The position numbers were made by a program, and so were the translations under genes. Below the pieces are notes generated by a model. The model was not told the DNA's origin. It made no database searches and was given only the letters and a program-made list of their open reading frames with translations. This document shows, piece after piece, positions 1-6,085 of a stretch of DNA of 17,612 nt (the first letter of the stretch is position 1; each line of letters starts with the position of its first letter). Source of the stretch: JAQVQN01 sp964428885 (GTDB lineage Bacteria > Verrucomicrobiota > Kiritimatiellia > RFP12 > UBA1067); contig CAYRZP010000037.1 of the NCBI GenBank assembly GCA_964428885.1, positions 1 to 17,612 of the forward strand. The letters are read 5' to 3'.

Positions 1-2
1 CC

Positions 3-581
3 ATGGAACATCTGCTTCTGATCGTCAGCGCGGTGCTGGTCAACAATTTCGTGCTCAGCCGGTTTTTGGGCATCTGCCCGTTTCTGGGGGTCTCCAAGAA
101 AATCAGCACAGCCCTGGGCATGTCCGGCGCGGTGATATTCGTGATGACCATGGCCTCCGCCGTGACCTGGTGCCTGCAGAAATACTTGCTGGCGCCGTTC
201 GGCCTCGACAAGTTTCTGCAGACCCTGACGTTCATCCTTGTGATCGCCGCCCTGGTGCAGCTCATCGACATCGTGATGAAGCGCTTCGCCCCGCCGCTGC
301 ACGCCGCCCTAGGCATTTTCCTGCCGCTGATAACCACCAACTGCGCGGTTTTGGGCGTGGCGGTCCTGAACATGAAGGAGGGGTACGGGTTGTTCAAATC
401 CTCGCTTTTCGGGTTCTCGGCGGCCCTCGGTTTCGCGCTGGCGCTGCTGATCTTCACGGGGCTGCGCGAGAAGATCGACCGCGCCGACCCGCCGCGCTGC
501 TTTCGCGGCGTGGCCATCTCGCTGGTGACCGCGGGCCTGTTGAGCCTGGCCTTCATGGGTTTCAGCGGGCTGGTGAAGTAG
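3..581 (+). CDS. rnfA: Rnf electron transport complex subunit RnfA (RsxA)
   Basis: Integral membrane subunit of the ferredoxin:NAD+ oxidoreductase (Rnf) complex. With RnfE it forms the membrane core through which electrons cross during ion pumping. The 192-residue length is typical and about six hydrophobic helices are visible. The family signature NNFVLSRFLGICPFLG lies near residues 14-29 and a second conserved stretch, LPLITTNCAVLG, at 107-118. Their cysteines, C25 and C114, correspond to the ligands of the membrane-embedded iron-sulfur centre described for RnfA/RnfE (family knowledge). The start at base 3 matches the usual RnfA N-terminus. The stop codon touches a perfect 16-bp inverted repeat. 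rnfB follows only after an inserted S23-type gene. rnfE is not visible and may lie immediately upstream. Confidence 0.96.
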   Translation: MEHLLLIVSAVLVNNFVLSRFLGICPFLGVSKKISTALGMSGAVIFVMTMASAVTWCLQKYLLAPFGLDKFLQTLTFILVIAALVQLIDIVMKRFAPPLHAALGIFLPLITTNCAVLGVAVLNMKEGYGLFKSSLFGFSAALGFALALLIFTGLREKIDRADPPRCFRGVAISLVTAGLLSLAFMGFSGLVK

Positions 582-614
582 AGCCTGTCCGAAAAGGACT
601 TTTCGGACAGGCTC
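581..614. repeat. Perfect 16-bp inverted repeat at the rnfA stop codon
   Basis: Arms 581-596 (GAGCCTGTCCGAAAAG) and 599-614 are exact reverse complements with a GA spacer. The left arm starts on the last base of the rnfA TAG. RNA would fold into a very stable hairpin, but it is followed by TAAATAGGG rather than a U-run, so it is not a standard intrinsic terminator. It could be a palindromic dispersed repeat or a processing or attenuation hairpin. The 9-mer GCCTGTCCG from the left arm recurs at 9741-9749, beside the first scaffold gap. Confidence 0.8.
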
Positions 615-620
615 TAAATA

Positions 621-657
621 GGGTTCAGGAGACAGGAGGCAGGAACTATGGTTCAGG
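621..657. repeat. GGTTCAGG repeats on the left flank of the S23 gene
   Basis: GGTTCAGG occurs at 622-629 and 650-657 in a purine-rich stretch between rnfA and the S23-type gene. GGGTTCAGG at 621-629 is the exact reverse complement of CCTGAACCC at 1115-1123 on the other side of that gene. The inserted gene is therefore bracketed by inverted copies of a repeat family seen elsewhere in the window. Confidence 0.65.
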
Positions 658-682
658 GGCCAGAGGGCATGAGGCAGGGAAA

Positions 683-1126
683 ATGAGTTCGTACCGACGT
701 CTGGAAGATCTGATCGTGTATCAAAAGCTTTGCAGTTTGCATATAGAGATCAGTGCTATAAGCCACAAATGGCCGGTCGAGGAAAAATACGAATTAGGCT
801 CACAGATCAGGCGTTCTTCAAACAGCGCCCCTGCCCAACTAGCTGAAAAATACGATGACCGCCATGTTCGTAACAAGATTGAAGGAGTTAACCGCAGTCG
901 CGGAGAGGCCGCAGAAACTGTTCATCACTTTTACATGGCGCATCTTAAAGGTTATGAGACTATGACGATTTATGATGAGTATCGAGCCAGGTATAAAGAG
1001 TGCATTTGCATGCTGAACGGCATGGAACGGACTTTAGAAAAACAGTTGCCGGAAGCTGACCGCCGTTGGTCGAGTTCCTCTGTTAAAGAAAAAAACGAAG
1101 GCTATGGCGGCTTTCCTGAACCCTGA
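683..1126 (+). CDS. Four-helix-bundle protein, S23 / 23S rRNA intervening-sequence family
   Basis: A 147-residue, largely helical protein. The pattern YRRLEDLIVYQKL near the N-terminus, the YELGSQIRRSSNSAPAQLAEKYDDR block (residues 36-60) and the SRGEAAETVHHFYMAHLKGY block (72-91) match the four-helix-bundle family named for 23S rRNA intervening sequences. Stand-alone members are common and their molecular function is unsettled; the diversity-generating-retroelement accessory protein Avd is a relative. The ATG at 683 is the first in frame where the homology begins. The last ~25 residues extend past the usual family length and the stop codon lies inside a CCTGAACCCTGA repeat. Codon use is clearly more AT-rich than in the rnf genes. 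Lying between rnfA and rnfB on the same strand, it looks like an insertion rather than an Rnf component. Confidence 0.82.
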   Translation: MSSYRRLEDLIVYQKLCSLHIEISAISHKWPVEEKYELGSQIRRSSNSAPAQLAEKYDDRHVRNKIEGVNRSRGEAAETVHHFYMAHLKGYETMTIYDEYRARYKECICMLNGMERTLEKQLPEADRRWSSSSVKEKNEGYGGFPEP

Positions 1127-1150
1127 CCCCCTGACCCCCTGAACCCTGAC
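1115..1150 (+). repeat. CCTGAACCCTGAC / CCTGACCC tandem repeat before rnfB
   Basis: The 13-mer CCTGAACCCTGAC occurs exactly at 1115-1127 and 1138-1150, with two CCCCCTGA-type units between. The tract supplies the last codons and stop of the upstream S23-type gene and ends 10 nt before the rnfB ATG. Related tracts lie at 7591-7610 and, on the opposite strand, near 12619-12640. Confidence 0.8.
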
Positions 1151-1160
1151 GCCTTCTATT

Positions 1161-1982
1161 ATGGATCCGATCTTAACATCAACTCTCTGTGTCGGCGGCA
1201 TCGGACTGGCCAGCGCCGCGGCGTTGGCCGTGGCTGAGAAATATCTGAGCCTTAAGGAAGACCCGCGCATCGCCAAGATTGCCGAGATGCTGCCGGGCGC
1301 AAACTGCGGCGGATGCGGGTTAGCTGGCTGCGCGGACTATGCCCGTAAGATCGTTAACGACAATGCCGACCTGACACTCTGCGCCCCGGGCGGGCCGGAG
1401 TGCGCGAAAGCGATCGCGGCGTTCCTCGGGCGCGCCGCCGGCGCGGTCGAGGAACGCGTGGCGATCGTGCTGTGCTGCGGCGACGACACCGAGGCGGTGC
1501 GCCGCGCCGCCTACAACGGCATCACCGACTGCGCCGCCGCCCACGCCACGGCCGGCGGCGACAAGGCCTGCGCCTACGGCTGCCTAGGGTACGGTTCGTG
1601 CGCGCGCGTCTGCCCGGTCAACGCCATCGCCATCGTCAAAGGCATCGCCACGGTCGAGAAGTCGCGTTGCATCGCCTGCGGCAAGTGTGTGGACGCCTGT
1701 CCGCGCAAGATCATCAAGCTGGTGCCCGCCGCTGCCGCGATACATGTGCTTTGCAGCTCTAAGGACAAGGGCCCGGCCGTAAAGAAGGTTTGCGGCACCG
1801 GCTGCATCGGCTGCCGAGTCTGCACGAAACTCGCGGACGAGGGCGCGATCGTGATGGACGGCTTCCTGGCGGTGGTGGACTACACCAAGAGTCTGACCAG
1901 GGAAGAGGTCGTCGCCAAGTGTCCCGGACGCTGCATACGCAAGGACGGCGCGGCCGGATCAGAGGCGGTTGCCGCCACGTAA
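1161..1982 (+). CDS. rnfB: Rnf electron transport complex subunit RnfB
   Basis: Iron-sulfur subunit that accepts electrons from reduced ferredoxin for the Rnf complex. A hydrophobic N-terminal anchor (about residues 8-25) is followed by the RnfB Fe-S domain with C49-x2-C52-x4-C57-x16-C74. Two 4Fe-4S motifs follow (CAYGCLGYGSCARVCP and CIACGKCVDACP). A further cysteine-rich stretch (CGTGCIGCRVC, then a distal CPGRC) implies at least one extra cluster, as in longer clostridial-type RnfB proteins. Length is 273 residues. The ATG at 1161 lies 10 nt after a C-rich repeat tract and has no obvious Shine-Dalgarno sequence. rnfC starts 17 nt after the stop. Confidence 0.95.
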   Translation: MDPILTSTLCVGGIGLASAAALAVAEKYLSLKEDPRIAKIAEMLPGANCGGCGLAGCADYARKIVNDNADLTLCAPGGPECAKAIAAFLGRAAGAVEERVAIVLCCGDDTEAVRRAAYNGITDCAAAHATAGGDKACAYGCLGYGSCARVCPVNAIAIVKGIATVEKSRCIACGKCVDACPRKIIKLVPAAAAIHVLCSSKDKGPAVKKVCGTGCIGCRVCTKLADEGAIVMDGFLAVVDYTKSLTREEVVAKCPGRCIRKDGAAGSEAVAAT

Positions 1983-1999
1983 CCACAGAGACATTTCAA

Positions 2000-3343
2000 A
2001 TGGCAACTATCCGTTCCCCCTATAATTTTCGCGGCGGCATCCATCCCGCCTATCACAAAGACCTGGCCGCAGGCGCCGCCATCCGCGTCCTGCCGATGCC
2101 CGCGCGGCTGGTGGTGCCGATGTCGCAGCATCTGGGCGCGCCGGCCAAGCCGGCGGTCAAGGCCGGCGACACGGTCAAGTGCGGCCAACTGATCGCCGAG
2201 CAGGCCGGGTTCATATCAGCGCCGGTGCACGCGCCGGCCGGCGGCAAGGTGGCGGGCATCGAGCAGACCGTCTCCGCCTCAGGCCGCGCCTGCGCGGCGG
2301 TGGTGATCGAGACCGACGGGTCGGACGAGCGTCAGACCATGTCCGGTTTGACAGAGTGGCGGCAAGCGGACCGCAAAGATCTGGCCGCCCGCGTCGGCGA
2401 GGCCGGGGTGGTCGGCATGGGCGGGGCGGGATTCCCGACGCGCGTGAAACTTTCGCCGCCGTCCGACAAGCCCATCGACACTGTGATCCTCAACGGCGCC
2501 GAGTGCGAGCCTTACCTGACCTCTGACCACCGCATGATGGTAGAGCGCGCCCGGGAGATACGCGACGGCGCGGAGATCATCCGGCACATTTTGGGGGCGA
2601 AGTGTTTGCGTGTGGCGATCGAGGACAACAAGCCTGACGCTATCGCTGCCATGGAAAAGGCCTTTGCCGACATGGACGGCGATGTGGCCGTGACGGTCCT
2701 CAAAACCAGTTATCCGCAAGGTTCTGAGAAGCAGCAGATCTATTCCGTGACCGGGCGCGAGGTGCCGCGCGGCGGGCTGCCGATGGATGTCGGCTGCGTG
2801 GTCGAGAACGTCAGCACTGCCTATGCGGTCTGGGACGCGGTGCTTAACGGCGAGCCGCTGACGCGGCGGGTGATCTCGGTCACCGGCGACGCGGTGGCCG
2901 AGCCGTCGAACCTGCTGGCGCCGTGCGGCGCGCTCTACGCCGACCTCGTGGCGGCCTGCGGCGGGGTCAAGGGAAAGGCCGCGAAAATCATCTCCGGCGG
3001 GCCGATGATGGGTTTCGCGGTCAGCTCGCTCGACGTGCCGACCGGCAAGACCGCTTCCGGCCTGCTGCTGCTGTCCGCCGGCAAGGTGACATGTTTCACT
3101 TCGCAGGCCTGCATCTCGTGCGGTCGCTGCGTTGACGCCTGCCCGATGCGTCTGGCGCCGGCCGAGCTGAGCCAGTTCATCGAGGCCGATGATATCGAGG
3201 GTGCGGAGGGCATTGCGCTGATGGACTGCATCGAGTGCGGCTCGTGCGCGTTCGTGTGTCCCGCGCGGCGCCCGCTGGTGCAGCACATGCGGCGCGGCAA
3301 GGCGGCGGTCATGGCGCGGCGCGCGGCAGCCAAGCGCGGGTAG
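2000..3343 (+). CDS. rnfC: Rnf electron transport complex subunit RnfC
   Basis: Peripheral NADH/FMN- and Fe-S-binding subunit, the NAD+ side of the Rnf complex. From the ATG at 2000 the protein is 447 residues, typical for the family; the reading frame is open further upstream, but that part overlaps rnfB and has no homology. Visible motifs are the N-terminal FRGGIHP, the glycine-rich GGAGFPTRVK (141-150), NGAECEPYLT (165-174), SYPQGSEKQ (about 237-245), and two 4Fe-4S motifs at C371/C374/C377/C381 and C410/C413/C416/C420. The 17-nt gap from rnfB contains CCACAGAGAC, part of another repeat family. A 249-bp spacer separates it from rnfD. Confidence 0.95.
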   Translation: MATIRSPYNFRGGIHPAYHKDLAAGAAIRVLPMPARLVVPMSQHLGAPAKPAVKAGDTVKCGQLIAEQAGFISAPVHAPAGGKVAGIEQTVSASGRACAAVVIETDGSDERQTMSGLTEWRQADRKDLAARVGEAGVVGMGGAGFPTRVKLSPPSDKPIDTVILNGAECEPYLTSDHRMMVERAREIRDGAEIIRHILGAKCLRVAIEDNKPDAIAAMEKAFADMDGDVAVTVLKTSYPQGSEKQQIYSVTGREVPRGGLPMDVGCVVENVSTAYAVWDAVLNGEPLTRRVISVTGDAVAEPSNLLAPCGALYADLVAACGGVKGKAAKIISGGPMMGFAVSSLDVPTGKTASGLLLLSAGKVTCFTSQACISCGRCVDACPMRLAPAELSQFIEADDIEGAEGIALMDCIECGSCAFVCPARRPLVQHMRRGKAAVMARRAAAKRG

Positions 3344-3384
3344 GAACCATGAATGGGTATGGATGGGCATGGAGCTGGATAAGG

Positions 3385-3421
3385 AAGTTCTAAAGTTCGA
3401 GAGTGCTAAAGTTCTAAAGTT
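3385..3421 (+). repeat. AAGTTCTAAAGTT short repeat in the rnfC-rnfD spacer
   Basis: The 13-mer AAGTTCTAAAGTT occurs exactly at 3385-3397 and 3409-3421, 24 bp apart, joined by CGAGAGTGCTA. It is AT-rich in GC-rich surroundings. The 249-bp spacer 3344-3592 that holds it shows no convincing gene: an open frame at 3363-3596 consists of repeat sequence without recognisable protein features. Confidence 0.7.
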
Positions 3422-3442
3422 GGCGTGGACATGGATTTCTCA

Positions 3443-3467
3443 CACAGAGGCACAGGGGTCACAGAGG
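3443..3467 (+). repeat. CACAGAGG short repeat
   Basis: CACAGAGG occurs at 3443-3450 and 3460-3467 with a degenerate CACAGGGG copy between. A related CACAGAGAC sits just before rnfC at about 1984-1992. It appears to be a separate dispersed repeat family limited to the gaps between rnf genes. Confidence 0.5.
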
Positions 3468-3506
3468 AGTTTTAGGGTGAGGGAAGGCGGCCCCGCCGTT
3501 ATGGAG

Positions 3507-3526
3507 GGACGCGTTTCGTCGCGTCC
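3507..3526. repeat. GGACGCG...CGCGTCC hairpin in the rnfC-rnfD spacer
   Basis: A perfect 7-bp stem (3507-3513 with 3520-3526) closes a six-base TTTCGT loop. It resembles the GGACG...CGTCC hairpins at 17304-17324 and 17422-17441, suggesting one dispersed palindromic family. There is no U-run after it, so a terminator role is not supported. Confidence 0.55.
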
Positions 3527-3592
3527 GCGGCACGCCCCGGGAGAGATGGAACCACGGATCGACAAGTATGGGATTATGATTTGTGAATCGTT

Positions 3593-4636
3593 ATGAAACC
3601 TGAAGCATCCAAAGACTTTTACATCATCAGTTCTTCGCCGCACACGCACAGCGGGGCGTCGGTGGAGCGCATCATGCTGGACGTGGTGATCGCGCTGTTG
3701 CCGGCTTTCGCAGCCGCCCTGTGGTTCTTCCGGCTGGACGCTTTGCGGCTGACCGCGGTGTGCGTGGCGACCTGCCTGGCGGCGGAATGGGGCTGCCGCA
3801 AGGCCATGCGCCGCGCCAATTCCATCTCGGACCTCAGCGCGGTGGTGACGGGAGTGCTGCTGGCCTTCAACCTGCCGCCGTCCCTGCCGTCCTGGATGGC
3901 GGTGGCGGGTTCGCTCTTCGCCATCGTGGTGGCCAAGCAGGTGTTCGGCGGGCTGGGATACAACCCCTTCAATCCCGCGCTCGCTGGGCGCGCCTTCATG
4001 CTGATATCCTTCACCGGCGCGATGACCACCTGGAGCGCGTCGGAATGGATCCTCAAGGTGCGCTGGGTGGCGGCCGACGCCGCCACCAAGGCCACGGAGA
4101 CGGTGGTTGACGCGGCCACCACGGCCACTCCGCTAGGGTATGTGAAAGAGGCGCTCAAGGCCGGCAAAGACCTGCCTTTGTTCGACCTCTCGCTTTTGCG
4201 GGATTTCTTTTTAGGCAATGTCAACGGCTGCATCGGCGAGACATCGGCCCTGGCGCTGCTGATCGGCGCGGCCTACCTGCTGGCGCGCAAGGTCATCACG
4301 TGGCACATCCCCGCGGCTTATCTGCTGACCGTGCTGGCCTATGCCGCGGTTCTGCGCCTGGCGGCGCCGGCCACCGCGCTGCCGCCGCTGGCGCACCTGC
4401 TTACCGGCGGGCTGGTGCTCGGGGCGTTCTTTATGGCCACGGACATGGTGACGACCCCGGTCACGCGGCGCGGCATGCTGGTGTTCGGCATCGGCTGCGG
4501 CATCATCACCATGCTGATCCGCACGGTCAAGAGCGGCGCCTATCCGGAGGGCGTCAGTTTCGCGATCCTGATCATGAACGCTTTCACGCCGCTGATCAAC
4601 CGCGCCACCCGCAACCGCGTCTTCGGCGTCAAATGA
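3593..4636 (+). CDS. rnfD: Rnf electron transport complex subunit RnfD
   Basis: Multi-helix membrane subunit (347 residues) of the Rnf complex that carries a covalently bound FMN. The N-terminus has the family pattern SSSPHTHSG (13-21). The conserved GYNPFNPALAGRAF stretch lies at 122-135. The flavin attachment motif is read as DAATTATPLG (173-182), with T179 as the expected phosphoester-linked FMN acceptor by analogy with characterised RnfD/NqrB proteins. Late motifs include GAFFMATDMVTTPVT (277-291) and a C-terminal IMNAFTPLINR. The ATG at 3593 follows the repeat-filled spacer and has only a weak ribosome-binding site. rnfG starts 7 nt after the stop. Confidence 0.95.
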   Translation: MKPEASKDFYIISSSPHTHSGASVERIMLDVVIALLPAFAAALWFFRLDALRLTAVCVATCLAAEWGCRKAMRRANSISDLSAVVTGVLLAFNLPPSLPSWMAVAGSLFAIVVAKQVFGGLGYNPFNPALAGRAFMLISFTGAMTTWSASEWILKVRWVAADAATKATETVVDAATTATPLGYVKEALKAGKDLPLFDLSLLRDFFLGNVNGCIGETSALALLIGAAYLLARKVITWHIPAAYLLTVLAYAAVLRLAAPATALPPLAHLLTGGLVLGAFFMATDMVTTPVTRRGMLVFGIGCGIITMLIRTVKSGAYPEGVSFAILIMNAFTPLINRATRNRVFGVK

Positions 4637-4643
4637 GACTGAC

Positions 4644-5186
4644 ATGAAAGACACAATCAAACTGATTCTGGTGCTGACCGTGATCTGCGCGGTCAGTTCG
4701 GCCCTGCTGGCGGCGGTGTACGGCAAGACCAAAGATCCGATCGCCGCCGCGCTGGAGCTGCGGACCGCCAAGGCCGCGGCGGGGGTCTTGCCGGCTGGTG
4801 TTGACACACCGGTGAAACGCGAGGCCGACGGGATTGTTTTCTTTGTGGCATCCAAGGACGGGGTTCCGGCCGGGGTGGCGCTGGAAGGCCGTTCGAAAAA
4901 CGGATACGGGGGCGAGATCGTGCTGATGGTCGGCATCAGCGCGGACGGCAAGCTGGTGAATTATCAGAAACTGGTCGCCAGCGAGACGCCGGGGCTAGGC
5001 ACCAAGATGGAGTCCGACGCCTTCCGGCAGCCGCTGCTGGGCCGCTCGATCAAGGCGGACTGGCGTGTCAAGAAAGACGGCGGCGAGGTGGACGCGATCA
5101 CGGCGGCCACCATCTCTTCGCGGGCGGTGATGGAGTGCGTCCGTGACGCCATCGCGAAATACGAGCGCATCGCTGGCAGACTGTAG
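4644..5186 (+). CDS. rnfG: Rnf electron transport complex subunit RnfG
   Basis: Membrane-anchored, periplasmic FMN-binding subunit (180 residues). An N-terminal transmembrane helix spans about residues 5-25. The FMN-binding domain includes ETPGLGTKM (114-122) and the flavinylation motif DAITAATISSRAV (150-162), where T156 is the expected acceptor of FMN transferred by ApbE. Most relatives have glycine where this protein has A154 (DAITGAT), a mild variation. It lies 7 nt after rnfD and is surely cotranscribed with it. No rnfE or apbE follows; the next gene is a methyltransferase. Confidence 0.94.
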   Translation: MKDTIKLILVLTVICAVSSALLAAVYGKTKDPIAAALELRTAKAAAGVLPAGVDTPVKREADGIVFFVASKDGVPAGVALEGRSKNGYGGEIVLMVGISADGKLVNYQKLVASETPGLGTKMESDAFRQPLLGRSIKADWRVKKDGGEVDAITAATISSRAVMECVRDAIAKYERIAGRL

Positions 5187-5187
5187 T

Positions 5188-5215
5188 TTGACAGCAGGGG
5201 GCTGGACGTGATAAA
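5188..5215 (+). promoter_or_regulatory. Possible sigma70-type promoter for the methyltransferase gene
   Basis: TTGACA (5188-5193) is a consensus -35 hexamer. GATAAA (5210-5215) after a 16-nt spacer is a four-of-six match to the -10. The predicted start would fall near 5222, giving a leader of under 20 nt. The -10 overlaps the left arm of the hairpin at 5209-5239. Sigma specificity in this organism is unknown. Confidence 0.3.
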
Positions 5216-5239
5216 GTCAGACAAATCTGGACTTTGTCA
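5209..5239. promoter_or_regulatory. Long imperfect palindrome ending at the methyltransferase start codon
   Basis: The left arm TGATAAAGTCAGA (5209-5221) pairs with 5226-5239 around a CAAA loop. There is one bulged G and one G-U pair, giving about 13 base pairs. The right arm ends on the A of the ATG at 5239. It could be an operator overlapping the candidate -10, an RNA hairpin masking the start, or the 3' end of the rnf transcript. There is no following U-run, so an intrinsic terminator is the least supported reading. Confidence 0.5.
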
Positions 5240-6069
5240 TGCGCACAACCTCTGACAGACAAATCGGGCGCGAGATCATCGATTCGTTGCCGCTGAGGCG
5301 CGAGGTCGGCGCCGTGCTGCATTTCATGCAGACATCCGGGCAAAGGGTCAAGGTGGGGCTTGACATCGGTTTCACGCATGCGGGGGTCAGCCGGATCTTA
5401 AGCCAGCGCGGCGGCTACTGGGTGAGTGTCGAGCCGACCGTGCAGCGGCGTAATCTGATAGCCACGGTGTTGGGTGAGGAACGGGTTTTGTGTGCGGGGG
5501 CGGACGGCGAGTTGCCGTTCGAAGACAAGCAGTTCGATGCCGTGGTGCTGGCTCACGGCATGTTGTCCGGCGGGGCTGTGATGGAGAACACGGTCAGGGA
5601 GTGCCACCGCGTGCTCAAAAACGGCGGGGTCTTTCTGCTGACGGCCGAACACCGCAAAAAGTTGGGACTGGCATCCGCGTTTAACCGCCGAAGGCCGGTT
5701 TCGGGCGCGGGAGCGGGTTTCAGCGAGGCGGATATTTTCCGCATGTTGAAAGACGGGTTTGACGTTCTTGGTTTCCGGTACACATGCCGGTTCTGGGTGC
5801 AGTTGGTGCGGCAGTGGGTTGACCGCCGGGGTCGGTCCGGCGGACGCAGGCCGGGCGGCCTGGGGATTAAGATTCTTTACGGCTTGGCCATGATCGCGGA
5901 CGTGCCGTTGTTCTTCACGCGCGGCCACCAGATGACTGTCTACGCGCGGCGCAAGGGGTGGCGTAACAAACACGCGAAAGTGCTGGGCTCCAGCACTCCG
6001 GTCTCGGACGCCATTCTTTTCGACCCGCGCCGCGAAAGCCGCCAGGCCTCCTTCGTGAAATTCAAGTAG
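5239..6069 (+). CDS. Class I SAM-dependent methyltransferase, substrate unknown
   Basis: A 276-residue protein with a Methyltransf_11-like core. Motif I reads VGLDIGFTHAG (39-49), a variant of DxGxGxG. An acidic residue at the end of the second strand (E65) is positioned to bind the SAM ribose. The post-I region is LPFEDKQFDAVVLAHGML (92-109), followed by the helix/strand ECHRVLKNGGVFLLT (121-135). After residue 150 there is a basic, arginine-rich stretch and a hydrophobic segment around 207-226 that may touch a membrane or lipid substrate. The start is 52 nt after rnfG, and the ATG at 5239 sits at the foot of a hairpin. Nothing identifies the methyl acceptor; quinone, lipid or protein methylation are all possible. 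Confidence 0.75.
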   Translation: MRTTSDRQIGREIIDSLPLRREVGAVLHFMQTSGQRVKVGLDIGFTHAGVSRILSQRGGYWVSVEPTVQRRNLIATVLGEERVLCAGADGELPFEDKQFDAVVLAHGMLSGGAVMENTVRECHRVLKNGGVFLLTAEHRKKLGLASAFNRRRPVSGAGAGFSEADIFRMLKDGFDVLGFRYTCRFWVQLVRQWVDRRGRSGGRRPGGLGIKILYGLAMIADVPLFFTRGHQMTVYARRKGWRNKHAKVLGSSTPVSDAILFDPRRESRQASFVKFK

Positions 6070-6085
6070 TGAGGATGTCTCGCGC

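Noticed and set aside
581..614. Intrinsic terminator after rnfA
   Set aside because: Stem is strong but the loop is minimal and no U-run follows; downstream rnf genes need read-through unless they have another promoter.
170..682. Long N-terminal extension of the S23-type protein
   Set aside because: It overlaps rnfA in another frame, is Arg/Ala-rich in the manner of a shadow frame, and homology begins only at the ATG at 683.
683..1126. Diversity-generating retroelement (Avd accessory gene)
   Set aside because: Only the S23/Avd-like fold is present; no reverse transcriptase, template repeat or variable-repeat gene was seen nearby.
2279..3370. Long antisense frame across rnfC
   Set aside because: His/Arg-rich translation typical of the complement of a GC-rich gene; the + strand frame has all RnfC motifs.
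3363..3596. Small protein gene in the rnfC-rnfD spacer
   Set aside because: The frame consists of AAGTTCTAAAGTT, CACAGAGG and GGACGCG repeats, overlaps the rnfD start and has no ribosome-binding site or protein-like composition.
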